64,000 bases of DNA, taken from Streptococcus sp. VT 162 (GTDB lineage: Bacteria > Bacillota > Bacilli > Lactobacillales > Streptococcaceae). Of this stretch, positions 43,101 to 52,261 are shown one piece after another. Under the pieces are notes generated by a model that was given only the letters and a program-made list of their open reading frames with translations, was not told the DNA's origin and did not search any database. Numbering within the stretch: the first letter of the stretch is position 1; each line of letters begins with the position of its first letter. The stretch covers positions 248,001 to 312,000 of the forward strand of contig CP007628.2 in the NCBI GenBank assembly GCA_000688775.2. Direction: 5' to 3'. Position numbers and translations under genes: made by a program.

Positions 43101-45002
43101 TGGTGGAGTCGGTGTCGTTGGATTAGCTGTATCAGCGACTGGCTCGTATTCAAAGACGACCTCATTCACACCTTTGTGCTGGATGGTTGCTTCCAGGCTA
43201 GTCTTGACTGGACGGTAGCCAGCAATGTCTTTTGCATGGAAGGTGTTGACAAAGGAAACCTCATATTCTTGGCCTTCATTGTTATCAACTGTTGCCTCAG
43301 CTAGTTCAGTACTTGTTCCCTTTTGACGGTAGTAAACTTTAAAAGAGCCTTTGTTGGCTTTATAGACAACCTTGATGATACGAGTACCGGCAGGCGCTTT
43401 GCTGACAACATTGTGATCTTCAGCCCAAGTATCTTTTAGCTGTTTATTAACTGCTACGCCATCAATGGATACAATTTCGTATTTGTCTTTATTCTTCTGG
43501 TAGAAGTCCGTTTTCTCGATTTCTTTTTTGAAATTATAGTCAAATGGCGAATCAACAGCTGTCTGTTCGATAAAGGTGTCATTATCTTTGACAGGATTTC
43601 CTTCTTCGTCTTCGTGTTGGATAACCACACGGCCGTATTCAACTCCCTTGGTCAAGGTAGCAATCCCATCTTGGTTGAAGGAATATTCGTTGCTTCCGAT
43701 AACAGCTTTCTCATTTCGAAGCATACGCCCCTCATCGGTAAAGTAGTAACGATTTCCATTATCTCCTTGGTACCACCCTTTCACACCATATTTAGCAATC
43801 ATGTCCTTCACCCATTTCAGTTGTTCAGGTGAAAGGACGAGTCCGCCACCAAAGCGATCCTTTTCAGCCACACCATTGTCAACGGTTCCGTGTTGGTGGA
43901 CCCCCAGAACTTTTCCTTGGCTATCCACAATGCCACCACCAGACAAACCAGATACAGAAGTGGTTTGGTAGGTGATACCGGTCGTTCCCTTATCATCATA
44001 GGACTCAACAGATCGGATGGTCCCGTCAGCCTTGTAAAGTTGGCCAGCTAGGATAGGCTGTTTCAGTTCTTTTGAGCTTGAGTCAGTTGGGTAGCCAATC
44101 GTACTGATAGCTTCTCCCGGCTGATGCGTCTTGTGCTCCGCTAAAGGCGCAAAGGTTGCTGCTTTGTTTGGACTAGCAATCGGAAGAGGAATAGGAGCTT
44201 CTACAAGAGCAAGGTCGTTCTTATAGCCTTTTCCAAACTCTTTCTTATTCCAGAAATGGATATCCTTTTCTCTAAATAAAACCGTAGTTCCAGAAGACGG
44301 AAGTGAATTTTTCTTTTCGCTGTTTGAACCAACGTTATAGTAGAACTGGGCAGATTTTCCACCACGAATGTGACCTTCGCCAGTTTCTTTATTGGCCTCT
44401 AGGAAGTTATGAGCAACGGTAAGAATCAAATTAGGTGCAACAAAGATACCAGATCCGGAAACGAGGTAGCGTTGCTCCCCTGCATTGTAAGTGCTGTAAA
44501 CCATAGTAGCAGCAGTAGCAGGTTGTCCCTCGTAGTTGATATGTTTGAGGTCTTGTCCACCGTTAATGATGGCACGGTTTCCGTTCTCAGTTTCTTTTGG
44601 AGCTTCTTCCTTGTCCTTTAGAATGCTCTTAGTTTCTACTTTTGGACTAGCTTTCTGATCAACGATAGTAGTCGTATCGAGTTCTTTGACAGGTGTGTCT
44701 GGATAGGCACGGTCCTGAATATCTTCAGGGAGCAAGTCAGCACTGTTGGTATCTGCAACAGGTGTTTCTTGTTTTTCAGCTTCTACACGGTCTTCTTCTT
44801 TGACTGGTTCAGCCTTGGTCTCTTCTATATCTGCGACTTGTTTCATTTGCTGATCTAAATTGGATGTTGTGGCAGGAGATGTTTCGTCTGCACGCACGGT
44901 TCCAGAAGCAAAAAATGCCAGTCCGACGATAACAGATGCCACACCTACAGTCAACTTCCGAATGCTAAAAGTTTGCCCTTTTTCAAAAAGGTATCGATTC
45001 AT
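40092..45002 (-). CDS. Surface protein: trypsin-like protease fused to GH29 alpha-L-fucosidase (frameshifted before its anchor)
   Basis: 1636 residues as read. A YSIRK-type signal peptide (FSIRKLTVGVASVIVGLAFF) comes first. A V8/trypsin-like domain occupies about 145-385, with His in LTVAHN, Asp in NDLALVE and Ser in SGLSGGG. A short repeat and MucBP-like region (about 390-610) follow. Then a GH29 fucosidase (about 640-990; nucleophile Asp in VWMDGARG), an F5/8-type carbohydrate-binding domain, a Calx-beta-like segment, a further binding domain and a helical region. It should release fucose from host glycans at the cell surface. At about 40120 the frame is lost and SKTNSTGNSGSA ends the protein. 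A GAGT-type ribosome binding site and a cre-like site lie upstream. Confidence 0.88.
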   Translation of the reverse strand: MNRYLFEKGQTFSIRKLTVGVASVIVGLAFFASGTVRADETSPATTSNLDQQMKQVADIEETKAEPVKEEDRVEAEKQETPVADTNSADLLPEDIQDRAYPDTPVKELDTTTIVDQKASPKVETKSILKDKEEAPKETENGNRAIINGGQDLKHINYEGQPATAATMVYSTYNAGEQRYLVSGSGIFVAPNLILTVAHNFLEANKETGEGHIRGGKSAQFYYNVGSNSEKKNSLPSSGTTVLFREKDIHFWNKKEFGKGYKNDLALVEAPIPLPIASPNKAATFAPLAEHKTHQPGEAISTIGYPTDSSSKELKQPILAGQLYKADGTIRSVESYDDKGTTGITYQTTSVSGLSGGGIVDSQGKVLGVHQHGTVDNGVAEKDRFGGGLVLSPEQLKWVKDMIAKYGVKGWYQGDNGNRYYFTDEGRMLRNEKAVIGSNEYSFNQDGIATLTKGVEYGRVVIQHEDEEGNPVKDNDTFIEQTAVDSPFDYNFKKEIEKTDFYQKNKDKYEIVSIDGVAVNKQLKDTWAEDHNVVSKAPAGTRIIKVVYKANKGSFKVYYRQKGTSTELAEATVDNNEGQEYEVSFVNTFHAKDIAGYRPVKTSLEATIQHKGVNEVVFEYEPVADTANPTTPTPPVAHPEDKETEIGNHGPLPSKAQLDYHKEELAAFIHYGMNTYTNSEWGNGKEDPRYFNPTNLDTDQWIRTLKETGFKRTIMVVKHHDGFVAYPSKYTNHTVAASPWKDGKGDLLEEVSKSASKYDMNMGVYLSPWDANHPKYHVATEKEYNQYYLNQLKEILGNPKYGNKGKFIEVWMDGARGSGAQKVTYTFDEWFKYIKEAEGDIAIFSAQPTSVRWIGNERGIAGDPVWHKVKRANITDDVKNEYLNHGDPDGDMYSVGEADVSIRSGWFYHDNQQPKSLKELMDIYFKSVGRGTPLLLNIPPNKEGKFADADVARLKEFKATLDQMYATDFAKGATVTASSTRQNHLYKESHLTDGKDDTSWALSNDATTGSFTVDLGQKRRFDVVELKEDIAKGQRISGFKIEVEINGRWVTYGEGSTVGYRRLVQGKPVEAQKIRVTITGAQATPILTNFSVYKTPSSIEKTDGYPLGLEYHSNTTADTAGTTWYNESEGVRGTSMWTNQKDAKVSYTFTGTKAYVVSTVDPGHGEMSVYVDGQKVADVQTKNASRKRSQKVFETGDLAPGQHTITLVNKTGEPIATEGIYTLNNDSKGMFELESTNYEVEKGKPVTVKIKRVGGSKGAATVRFITEPGTGVHGKVYQDTTQDVTFKDGETEKTVTIPTIDFTEQADSVFDFKAKLTSVTDGALLGFATDATIQVMKAELLIKDQTSYDDQASQLDYSPGWHHETNSADKYQKTESWASFGRLTDEQKKKTTVTAYFYGTGLDIKGYVDPNHGIYKVFLDGKEVPYQDGMGNASTIDGKKYFSGRAAQRQGNQTLVSLKGLDENLHAVTLQLDPDRNDLSQNIGIQVDQFITRGEGSELYSKADIIQSISKWKDDLSNFDPAGLKNTATARQAFQANLEKLRNQLSADAVDVQDVMLTVSALQDILSKDENYQKGQEEPSPEQPEQPEEPSKPDQPAEPKQPEIEYDKAMDSLTKAIEKKVAELGSKTNSTGNSGSA

Positions 45003-45122
45003 AATATACTCCTAGTTTTTAGAAAGGCAGTCAGCTACTGCCCAAGCCCAAGTCTGACTTGGTTACAACTTGATTTAATGAAAAACTCTCTGATAATTTG
45101 TAAGCCACCTTACCTCCTGTTT

Positions 45123-45136
45123 ATAAAGCGCTTTCA
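45123..45136 (-). promoter_or_regulatory. cre-like site (CcpA) of the GH29 fucosidase
   Basis: On the minus strand TGAAAGCGCTTTAT matches the CcpA consensus TGWAARCGYTWNCW at 13 of 14 positions. It lies about 120 bases before the gene start and suggests carbon catabolite repression. Confidence 0.65.
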
Positions 45137-45282
45137 TTTTAAGATAAAAAATTTAAAAGGTCATTTCTCCCTTAAAATGACTGAAAACTTTTAATATAAC
45201 AAATATACTAAATTAATGAAAGAATTGCAATAGCAAAAGGCAAAAAAATAAATATAAATTAAAGAAAATCAGTTACTTTTTA

Positions 45283-45330
45283 AAGAAAAAACGCATCCTT
45301 TCATGACTCAAACTAAATGAAAGGATACGT
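45283..45330 (-). terminator. Terminator of the XRE-DUF3278-peroxidase operon
   Basis: ACGTATCCTTTCAT and ATGAAAGGATGCGT arms (one G-U) with a T-rich run on the minus strand, 13 bases after the peroxidase stop. Confidence 0.85.
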
Positions 45331-45342
45331 TTTAAAAAGAAA

Positions 45343-45819
45343 TTAGAGTATTTTTTGGAGAGAATCTTGGATGGTTTGGGGGTCTGTTTTAGAAGAGAAG
45401 CGCTCAAGGACCTGCCCATCTCGACCAATGAGAAACTTAGCAAAATTCCATTCGATTCGTTTTCCTAGCGGGCCAGACTTCTGGTCTTTTAGCCAAACAT
45501 AAAGAGGATCTGCCTCCTTGCCGTTGACCTTGATCTTGGCAAAGCGAGGGAAAGTGGTCTGATAGTGTAGGCTACAGAAACTATTGATTTCTTCTGCGCT
45601 GCCGGGTGCTTGTCCCATGAACTGATTGCAAGGGAAATCTAATATTTCGAAGCCCTGATCTTGATAGCGTTCATAGAGTTCTTGAAGTCCCTGGTACTGG
45701 GGCGTTAACCCACATCCAGTAGCAGTGTTGACAATCAAGAGAACCTTGCCACGATAGCCCTCTAGGGGAGTTGTTTGGTTATTTTGGTTTAAAACGGAAA
45801 AATCATATACACTGGTCAT
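45343..45819 (-). CDS. Glutathione peroxidase family thiol peroxidase
   Basis: 158 residues. Reduces hydroperoxides using thioredoxin or glutathione. The catalytic Cys lies in NTATGCGLTPQYQGL (Cys near 36), with Gln in the family motif LDFPCNQFMGQ (a second Cys) and Trp/Asn in IEWNFAKFLI. Cysteine, not selenocysteine, as usual in bacteria. Its ATG overlaps the stop of the upstream DUF3278 gene, so it is the last gene of that operon. Confidence 0.92.
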   Translation of the reverse strand: MTSVYDFSVLNQNNQTTPLEGYRGKVLLIVNTATGCGLTPQYQGLQELYERYQDQGFEILDFPCNQFMGQAPGSAEEINSFCSLHYQTTFPRFAKIKVNGKEADPLYVWLKDQKSGPLGKRIEWNFAKFLIGRDGQVLERFSSKTDPQTIQDSLQKIL

Positions 45820-46394
45820 TTTTCTATATTCTCCTTATGCATTCCTGATTCAGAGTGTTTCATCTCGTGTTCCGATAAAAAGGCGTAGGTCATGGTTCCA
45901 AAGATGGCACCAATACCCAATCCCAACACTAGTAAAGGGAGCATTTTATCGAACTGGGAGAGATTGTCCCAAAAGGTATCGAGGGGAAGATGCTGAACAA
46001 AGAGTTTGTGAAAGATTAGTAAGAGGAAGAGACCAAGCTGAATGCTGATGAATACACCCCAACTACGAAGGTTGATTTGACTTTTGCTGTAGCTTTTGTG
46101 ATGGATTTCGGACGGGTCATCCTTGTCCAAATGCAAGTTGCGAACTGCTAGTCTAGCCCTAGATGAGAGGACGAAGATAAGTCCAAAATAGAGGTAGGGC
46201 ATGGCATCTCGAACCAACTCTATGAAGCGTCCAAATAGGAGATAGAACAAGAAGAGTAGGAGGGAGGAGTAAACGATTTGGATCAAGGCACGGGCACAAG
46301 CCTTGTAAATCATCTCTTGACGGCATTCATCAAAAGGCCCTTGTATGTGAAAGAATAGTTTGAGTAAGCGAGTGGTGAAATCTTCTTTTTTCAT
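45816..46394 (-). CDS. DUF3278-type membrane protein (copy 2)
   Basis: 192 residues with about four TM helices. It starts MKKEDFTTRLLKLFFHIQGP, parallel to the other DUF3278 protein in this operon (MKKETLTEKLIKRTYGISGP), so the two are diverged paralogues. Function unknown. Overlaps the peroxidase gene by 4 bases. Confidence 0.72.
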   Translation of the reverse strand: MKKEDFTTRLLKLFFHIQGPFDECRQEMIYKACARALIQIVYSSLLLFLFYLLFGRFIELVRDAMPYLYFGLIFVLSSRARLAVRNLHLDKDDPSEIHHKSYSKSQINLRSWGVFISIQLGLFLLLIFHKLFVQHLPLDTFWDNLSQFDKMLPLLVLGLGIGAIFGTMTYAFLSEHEMKHSESGMHKENIEK

Positions 46395-46406
46395 GGGAGT
46401 AACCTT

Positions 46407-46748
46407 CTAAATGAGCGATTTTTGATTGACTTCTTTAAAGAGTTGATAGAGAGTATAGAAGTAAACCAAACTAAAAATGATACAGATTATTAGAAATACC
46501 AGGTATCTCCAATCCATAGGATTTGTTAAAAGTTGTGGAAAGGATACGAGGATAAAACAGAGAGATGCGTTTAGAAGACGTATTTTTTTTGATTGGATTT
46601 TCTGGGATCTCTGTCCCTTGTTCAATACAGGAAGGAATAAAAGAAAGATAATCAAGAAAGGATGCTCAATATGTCCAGAAAGTAGGAAAAAGGTAACAAA
46701 GATACTGATAAAAACATGACTGATCAGTAGTCTAGCTAGTGATTTCAT
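46407..46748 (-). CDS. Small four-TM membrane protein
   Basis: 113 residues consisting almost only of four hydrophobic helices with basic loops. GGAGGTGTC precedes the ATG. It lies between the two DUF3278 genes. Not recognised. Confidence 0.6.
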   Translation of the reverse strand: MKSLARLLISHVFISIFVTFFLLSGHIEHPFLIIFLLFLPVLNKGQRSQKIQSKKIRLLNASLCFILVSFPQLLTNPMDWRYLVFLIICIIFSLVYFYTLYQLFKEVNQKSLI

Positions 46749-46758
46749 AAGACACCTC

Positions 46759-47301
46759 CTAGTCGTCTTCTTGGTCTTTCTTGGCTTTTCGAATGCGAAG
46801 AGAGACGATAATTTGTATGGTAAATCCGAAGAAGAGGGTAGCTAGGATAGTTGATACAAAATGCCCTGTATTTAAAAGAGAACCAAGATAATCCTTGCTA
46901 TCATCGGTTAGGACATTCAGAAGCGGTATTCCAAAGAACATGCCCATGCCATAGATCAGACCGGCCTTTAGACCAGGAAAATGTAGCTGTTTACTTTCTT
47001 TTTGACTCAGCATTTCGGGGTCAATAGCTGTGATGCCTGTTTTTTTGGTTTGGGAGACCACATAGAGGGCAGCCATCATCGAAATGCCAAACACCACGAG
47101 AGGATAGCCGATAGCGACAATTTGTGGGTATTTATAAGCAAGGATAAAGGGGATGAGGTTGCCAAATATCATGAGATAAAAGAGAACGATAAAGACCTGA
47201 TTCCCGATACGATCGGCCTCGCGCCGTTTGTGTTCGTCAAGGGGACCAGAAATACCGTATGTGCGTTTGATGAGTTTTTCAGTGAGAGTTTCTTTTTTCA
47301 T
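46759..47301 (-). CDS. DUF3278-type membrane protein (copy 1)
   Basis: 180 residues with four TM helices (about 32-50, 58-80, 110-128 and 145-165) and a short basic C-terminus. The N-terminal block LTEKLIKRTYGISGPLDEHKR is characteristic of DUF3278 proteins, which are regularly encoded beside a small XRE regulator in streptococci. It follows the regulator gene after 15 bases. Function unknown. Confidence 0.72.
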   Translation of the reverse strand: MKKETLTEKLIKRTYGISGPLDEHKRREADRIGNQVFIVLFYLMIFGNLIPFILAYKYPQIVAIGYPLVVFGISMMAALYVVSQTKKTGITAIDPEMLSQKESKQLHFPGLKAGLIYGMGMFFGIPLLNVLTDDSKDYLGSLLNTGHFVSTILATLFFGFTIQIIVSLRIRKAKKDQEDD

Positions 47302-47316
47302 TTGTTTGCTCCTTTT

Positions 47317-47511
47317 TTAAAAATCGTCTTCCCAAAAGAGGCTATTGAGGTCAGTTTGGAGGCTGCGGGCGAGGTTGAGACAGAGTTCCAGGGTTGGATT
47401 GTACTTGTCGTTTTCAATCATGTTGATGGTCTGTCTCGAGACACCGATATCTTTGGCGAGCTCGAGCTGGGAAATGCCCAGTTCCTTGCGGAATTCTTTC
47501 ACACGATTCAT
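47317..47511 (-). CDS. Small XRE-family repressor
   Basis: 64 residues, a single helix-turn-helix (LGISQLELAKDIGVSRQTIN) of the YozG/YgzD class with no effector domain. It is the first gene of a five-gene minus-strand operon. The flanking inverted repeats around its promoter (47527-47593) suggest autorepression. Confidence 0.88.
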   Translation of the reverse strand: MNRVKEFRKELGISQLELAKDIGVSRQTINMIENDKYNPTLELCLNLARSLQTDLNSLFWEDDF

Positions 47512-47526
47512 AGGGTCTCCTTTTTG

Positions 47527-47593
47527 ATATGTCGTATATATTTGACTATATTATATTCTTTCGGGGATGAGATGTCAAGTATATATGACATAT
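47527..47593 (-). promoter_or_regulatory. Promoter with flanking operators of the XRE operon
   Basis: Minus strand: TTGACA (47573-47578), 17-base spacer, TATAAT (47550-47555), a consensus promoter. The 14-base element ATATGTCATATATA (47580-47593) just upstream of the -35 box is repeated in inverted orientation just downstream of the -10 box (47527-47540) with one mismatch. Such bracketing suggests cooperative binding by the small XRE repressor. Confidence 0.75.
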
Positions 47594-47655
47594 TTTTGAG
47601 AATTTTTTTCGAAGAAACTTAGCCTTGTCTGACAAGTGCAAGCTGGTCAGATTTG

Positions 47656-47664
47656 TGGTAAAAT
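47656..47664 (+). promoter_or_regulatory. Extended -10 promoter of rsmH-ftsL-pbp2X-mraY
   Basis: TGGTAAAAT (47656-47664) is an extended -10 box ten bases before the rsmH ATG, preceded by a CTTGTC/GACAAG dyad near 47624-47636. The very short leader means the start codon is read close to the transcript end. Confidence 0.45.
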
Positions 47665-47673
47665 AGATAAGAT

Positions 47674-48624
47674 ATGACAAAAGAATTTCATCATGTAACG
47701 GTCTTGCTTCATGAAACGATTGATATGCTGGACGTAAAACCTGACGGTATCTACGTTGATGCGACTTTGGGCGGAGCAGGCCATAGCGAATATTTATTAA
47801 GTAAATTGAGCGAAAAAGGGCATCTCTATGCCTTTGACCAGGACCAGAATGCCATTGACAATGCGCAAAAACGGTTGGCACCCTATATCGAAAAGGGGAT
47901 GGTAACCTTTATCAAGGATAACTTCCGTCATTTGCAGGCACGTTTGCAGGAGGCTGGTGTCCAGGAAATTGATGGAATTTGTTATGACTTGGGAGTGTCC
48001 AGTCCTCAGCTAGATCAGCGTGAGCGTGGCTTTTCTTATAAAAAGGATGCGCCACTGGATATGCGGATGAATCAGGAAGCTAGTCTGACGGCCTATGAGG
48101 TGGTCAATCATTATGACTATCATGACTTGGTTCGGATCTTTTTCAAGTATGGTGAGGATAAGTTTTCTAAACAGATTGCCCGCAAGATTGAGCAAGCGCG
48201 TGAGGTGAAACCGATTGAGACAACGACAGAGTTGGCAGAGATTATCAAGTCGGCCAAGCCTGCCAAGGAGCTCAAGAAAAAGGGGCACCCTGCCAAGCAG
48301 ATTTTCCAGGCTATCCGGATCGAGGTCAATGATGAGCTGGGCGCTGCAGATGAATCTATCCAGCAGGCCATGGACATGCTGGCTTTGGATGGTAGAATCT
48401 CGGTCATTACCTTCCATTCGCTGGAAGATCGTTTGACCAAGCAATTATTCAAAGAAGCTTCAACAGTGGAAGTTCCCAAAGGCTTGCCCTTCATTCCAGA
48501 TGACCTTAAGCCCAAGATGGAATTGGTATCCCGCAAACCAATCTTGCCAAGTGCCGAAGAGCTAGAAGCCAACAATCGTTCGCATTCAGCCAAGTTGCGC
48601 GTGGCTAGAAAAATTCACAAGTAA
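47674..48624 (+). CDS. rsmH: 16S rRNA (cytosine(1402)-N(4))-methyltransferase RsmH
   Basis: 316 residues, also called MraW. SAM-dependent N4-methylation of C1402 in the 16S decoding centre. Motif [16 protein letters not shown] (about 29-43), [17 protein letters not shown] and ISFHSLED-like [10 protein letters not shown] are all present. It heads the conserved division/cell-wall cluster. Confidence 0.97.
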   Translation: MTKEFHHVTVLLHETIDMLDVKPDGIYVDATLGGAGHSEYLLSKLSEKGHLYAFDQDQNAIDNAQKRLAPYIEKGMVTFIKDNFRHLQARLQEAGVQEIDGICYDLGVSSPQLDQRERGFSYKKDAPLDMRMNQEASLTAYEVVNHYDYHDLVRIFFKYGEDKFSKQIARKIEQAREVKPIETTTELAEIIKSAKPAKELKKKGHPAKQIFQAIRIEVNDELGAADESIQQAMDMLALDGRISVITFHSLEDRLTKQLFKEASTVEVPKGLPFIPDDLKPKMELVSRKPILPSAEELEANNRSHSAKLRVARKIHK

Positions 48625-48634
48625 GAGGAAAAAC

Positions 48635-48952
48635 ATGGCAGAAAGAATCGAAAAAACAAGTCAGTTATTGCAAACGAAGTTTAAAGGTTTTTCACGTGTG
48701 GAAAAGGCCTTCTATGTTTCGATTGCTGCAACAATGATTATCCTGGCAATTAGCGTTGTGTTTATGCAAACCAAGCTATTACAAGTTCAGAATGAATTGA
48801 CCAAGGTCAATGCTCAAATCGAAGAAAAGAAAACCGAGCTAGACGATGCCAAGCAAGAGGTCAATGAATTGATTCGTTCAGAACGTTTGAAAGAGATTGC
48901 AAACTCCAAGGATTTGCAGCTGAATAACGAAAATATCCGAGCAGCGGAGTAA
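48635..48952 (+). CDS. ftsL: Cell division protein FtsL
   Basis: 105 residues: a cytosolic N-terminus, one TM helix (about 30-50) and an extracellular leucine-zipper-like coiled coil. Bitopic divisome protein acting with DivIC and PBP2X/FtsW. Placed between rsmH and pbp2X as in all streptococci. Confidence 0.95.
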   Translation: MAERIEKTSQLLQTKFKGFSRVEKAFYVSIAATMIILAISVVFMQTKLLQVQNELTKVNAQIEEKKTELDDAKQEVNELIRSERLKEIANSKDLQLNNENIRAAE

Positions 48953-48955
48953 GAA

Positions 48956-51211
48956 ATGAAACAGTGGAAAGAAAAAATCATCCGTTATGCCGTTCGTAAC
49001 CGTAAATCTCCAGAAGAAAATCGCCGAAGAGTAGGGAAAAGCCTGAGTTTATTGGCTGTCATACTCTTCGCGGTCTTTTTGGTCAACTTTGCGGTCATTA
49101 TCGGAACGGGTAAAAAATTTGGTAAGGACTTGGTTCAAGAAGCCAACAAGGTCCATCAAACAACCAAGACGATTCCTGCAAAACGGGGAACCATCTACGA
49201 TCGTAATGGAACGCCTATTGCAGAAGATGCGACTTCGTATAATATCTATGCCGTTATTGACAAGACCTACAAGTCAGCAACAGGCAAAATTCTCTATGTA
49301 GAGGATTCTCAATTTAATAAGGTAGCTGAGATTTTCCATAAATACCTAGATATGGAAGAGTCTTATGTCAAAGAACAGCTTTCTCAACCAGATCTAAAAC
49401 AGGTATCCTTTGGTACCAAGGGAAATGGGATCACCTATGCCAATATGATGGCTATTAAAAATGACCTAAAAACTGCTGGCGTTGAGGGGATTGACTTTAC
49501 AACTAGCCCTAACCGCAGTTATCCCAATGGACAGTTTGCTTCTTCCTTTATCGGTTTAGCGCAACTCCATGAAAATGAGGATGGCACCAAACGTTTGATT
49601 GGGACATCTGGATTGGAGAGTTCTTTAAATAACATTCTGGCGGGTACAGATGGGATCATCACCTATGAGAAAGATCGTCTGGGAAATATTGTTCCGGGTA
49701 CAGATCAAGCTTCTCAACAAACGGTAGATGGAAAGGATGTGTACACAACCCTTTCTAGTCCCTTGCAATCCTTTATGGAAACCCAGATGGATGCCTTTCA
49801 GGAAAAGGTAAAAGGCAAGTATATGACGGCTACCTTGGTCAGCGCTAAAACAGGGGAAATCCTGGCTACGACCCAACGGCCTACCTTTAATGCAGATACC
49901 AAGGATGGCATCACAAAAGACTTTGTCTGGCGTGATATCCTCTATCAAAGTAACTATGAGCCAGGATCGACCATGAAGGTAATGATGTTGGCCTCAGCTA
50001 TTGATAACAATACCTTCCCTGGTGGCGAATACTTTAACAGCAGTGAATTGAAAATAGCAGATGCGACCATTCGAGACTGGGACGTCAATGAAGGATTGAC
50101 TAGTGGTGGCACCATGACCTTCTCTCAAGGATTTGCCCACTCAAGTAACATCGGGATGACCTTGCTTGAGCAAAAGATGGGGGATGCAACCTGGCTGGAC
50201 TACCTTAACCGCTTTAAGTTTGGGGTGCCGACCCGTTTTGGTCTGGCGGATGAGTACACAGGTCAATTGCCTGCTGATAACATTGTCAATATCGCCATGA
50301 GTTCATTTGGACAAGGGATTTCTGTTACCCAGACCCAGATGCTTCGTGCCTTTACAGCTATTGCTAACGATGGGGTTATGTTGGAACCGAAATTTATCAG
50401 TGCCCTCTATGATCCAAATGACCAGTCTGTTCGTAAGTCTCAGAAGGAAATTGTTGGAAATCCTGTGTCAAAAGTAGCAGCTTCCTCTACTCGGGAGCAC
50501 ATGGTCATGGTCGGAACAGATCCTGTCTACGGTACCATGTACAACCACAGCACAGGAAAACCAAATGTCAATGTTCCGGGACAGAATGTCGCCCTGAAAT
50601 CAGGGACTGCTCAGATTGCCGATGAGAAGAATGGGGGCTATCTGACAGGTGAAACCAACTATATCTTCTCCGTTGTGTCGATGCATCCTGCAGAAAATCC
50701 TGACTTTATCCTCTATGTGACGGTGCAACAGCCAGAGCATTATTCAGGCGTTCAGCTAGGAGAGTTTGCCAACCCAATCCTTGAGCGAGCTTCTGCTATG
50801 AAAGAATCCCTCAATCTTCAGTCAACTGCTAAGAGCTTGGATCAGGTCAGCAAGACGACAAGCTATGCCATGCCAGCTAACAAGGACTTTACTCCGGGAG
50901 ACCTAGCAGAGGAATTGCGTCGTAACCTTGTCCAACCAATCGTTATCGGAACAGGAACCAAGATCAAGGAACTCTCGGTTTCTGAAGGAGATAATTTGGA
51001 AGCCAATCAGCAGATCTTGATCCTGTCTGATAAGGTCGAAGAAATGCCTGATATGTACGGCTGGACAGATGAAAATGTGCAAACATTGGCCAAATGGCTC
51101 AATATAGAAGTCGAGTGGGAAGGTAGTGGCAAAACGGTCAAGAAACAAAGTGTCCGTGCCAATACAGCCCTCAAAGACATTAAAAAAATGAAAATAACTT
51201 TAGGAGATTAA
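48956..51211 (+). CDS. pbpX: Penicillin-binding protein 2X
   Basis: 751 residues, class B septal transpeptidase. One N-terminal TM helix (about 30-52), a dimerisation/pedestal domain, the transpeptidase domain and two C-terminal PASTA domains (from about 635). Active-site motifs are GSTMK (SxxK, near 337), SSN (HSSNIG, near 395) and KSGTAQ (near 547). STMK keeps Thr and Met, and Gln follows TA after KSG. The best-known resistance substitutions at those positions are therefore absent, though mosaicism elsewhere cannot be judged here. Confidence 0.97.
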   Translation: MKQWKEKIIRYAVRNRKSPEENRRRVGKSLSLLAVILFAVFLVNFAVIIGTGKKFGKDLVQEANKVHQTTKTIPAKRGTIYDRNGTPIAEDATSYNIYAVIDKTYKSATGKILYVEDSQFNKVAEIFHKYLDMEESYVKEQLSQPDLKQVSFGTKGNGITYANMMAIKNDLKTAGVEGIDFTTSPNRSYPNGQFASSFIGLAQLHENEDGTKRLIGTSGLESSLNNILAGTDGIITYEKDRLGNIVPGTDQASQQTVDGKDVYTTLSSPLQSFMETQMDAFQEKVKGKYMTATLVSAKTGEILATTQRPTFNADTKDGITKDFVWRDILYQSNYEPGSTMKVMMLASAIDNNTFPGGEYFNSSELKIADATIRDWDVNEGLTSGGTMTFSQGFAHSSNIGMTLLEQKMGDATWLDYLNRFKFGVPTRFGLADEYTGQLPADNIVNIAMSSFGQGISVTQTQMLRAFTAIANDGVMLEPKFISALYDPNDQSVRKSQKEIVGNPVSKVAASSTREHMVMVGTDPVYGTMYNHSTGKPNVNVPGQNVALKSGTAQIADEKNGGYLTGETNYIFSVVSMHPAENPDFILYVTVQQPEHYSGVQLGEFANPILERASAMKESLNLQSTAKSLDQVSKTTSYAMPANKDFTPGDLAEELRRNLVQPIVIGTGTKIKELSVSEGDNLEANQQILILSDKVEEMPDMYGWTDENVQTLAKWLNIEVEWEGSGKTVKKQSVRANTALKDIKKMKITLGD

Positions 51212-51212
51212 G

Positions 51213-52193
51213 ATGATTAGTTCCATTAGTGCTGGAGTTCTAGCCTTTCTATTGACCTTGATAGGTATTCCAGCCTTTATCCGATTTTATCGAAAAGCAC
51301 AGATTACAGGTCAGCAGATGCACGAGGATGTCAAGCAACACCAAGCTAAAGCTGGAACTCCAACCATGGGAGGTCTTGTCTTCCTGATCGTTGCAGTTGT
51401 TGTGAGCTTCCTTGTCGCTCTCTTTACCCAACAATTGACCAACAATGTAGGCATGATTTTGTTTATCTTGGTTTTGTATGGTTTGGTAGGTTTTTTGGAT
51501 GATTTCCTCAAGGTCTTTCGTAAGATTAACGAAGGCTTAAATCCCAAGCAAAAACTTGCTCTCCAGCTCCTTGGAGGAGTGATTTTCTACCTCTTTTATG
51601 AGCGTGGTGGCGATATGCTTTCGGTTTTTGGTTACCAAGTTCATCTGGGAATTTTCTATATTTTCTTTGCCCTTTTCTGGCTAGTTGGCTTTTCAAATGC
51701 GGTGAATCTGACGGATGGGATTGACGGCTTAGCAAGTATTTCCGTAGTGATTAGCTTATCGGCCTACGGTGTGATTGCTTATATGCAAAATCAACTGGAT
51801 ATCCTTCTTGTGATTCTTGCTATGATTGGTGGTTTGCTAGGTTTCTTCGTCTTTAACCACAAGCCTGCCAAGGTCTTCATGGGAGATGTGGGAAGTTTGG
51901 CTCTTGGTGGGATGCTGGCAGCTATTTCTATGGCCCTCCACCAAGAATGGACCCTTTTGTTGATTGGGATTATCTATGTCTTTGAGACAAGCTCTGTTAT
52001 GATGCAGGTCACCTACTTCAAACTTAGTGGTGGGAAGCGTATTTTCCGTATGACACCTGTCCACCACCATTTTGAACTTGGAGGATTCTCAGGCAAGGGC
52101 AATCCTTGGAGCGAGTGGAAGGTTGACTTCTTCTTTTGGGGAGTTGGGCTTCTAGCAAGTCTCTTGACCTTAGTCTTTTTATACCTACTGTAA
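51213..52193 (+). CDS. mraY: Phospho-N-acetylmuramoyl-pentapeptide transferase MraY
   Basis: 326 residues with about ten TM helices. Makes lipid I from UDP-MurNAc-pentapeptide and undecaprenyl phosphate. Family motifs: GTPTMGG (near 48), [17 protein letters not shown], and MTPVHHHFE near the C-terminus. It starts one base after the pbpX stop. Confidence 0.97.
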   Translation: MISSISAGVLAFLLTLIGIPAFIRFYRKAQITGQQMHEDVKQHQAKAGTPTMGGLVFLIVAVVVSFLVALFTQQLTNNVGMILFILVLYGLVGFLDDFLKVFRKINEGLNPKQKLALQLLGGVIFYLFYERGGDMLSVFGYQVHLGIFYIFFALFWLVGFSNAVNLTDGIDGLASISVVISLSAYGVIAYMQNQLDILLVILAMIGGLLGFFVFNHKPAKVFMGDVGSLALGGMLAAISMALHQEWTLLLIGIIYVFETSSVMMQVTYFKLSGGKRIFRMTPVHHHFELGGFSGKGNPWSEWKVDFFFWGVGLLASLLTLVFLYLL

Positions 52194-52216
52194 AATAATT
52201 TCTGATTACAAAATAA

Positions 52217-52248
52217 AACAGGATGAAGGTGATCTTCATCCTGTTTTT
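52217..52248. terminator. Bidirectional terminator between mraY and the GH95 gene
   Basis: AACAGGATGAAG-GTGAT-CTTCATCCTGTT with T5 on the plus strand and a T-rich run on the minus strand, between two converging genes. Confidence 0.88.
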
Positions 52249-52261
52249 GTGTGCTTAAAGG

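Larger units (their letters stand above)
45003..45342. other. Intergenic region upstream of the GH29 gene
   Basis: About 340 AT-rich bases with the fucosidase promoter region, a cre-like site (45123-45136) and the terminator of the peroxidase operon (45283-45330). No gene. Confidence 0.7.

Noticed and set aside
40890..44621. Several plus-strand open frames of 60-165 codons opposite the GH29 gene
   Set aside because: They follow the codon bias of the minus-strand gene, lack ribosome binding sites and show no domain-like sequence.
47546..47881. Minus-strand 111-codon frame overlapping the start of rsmH and the XRE promoter
   Set aside because: It overlaps two well-supported features, lacks a ribosome binding site and resembles no protein.
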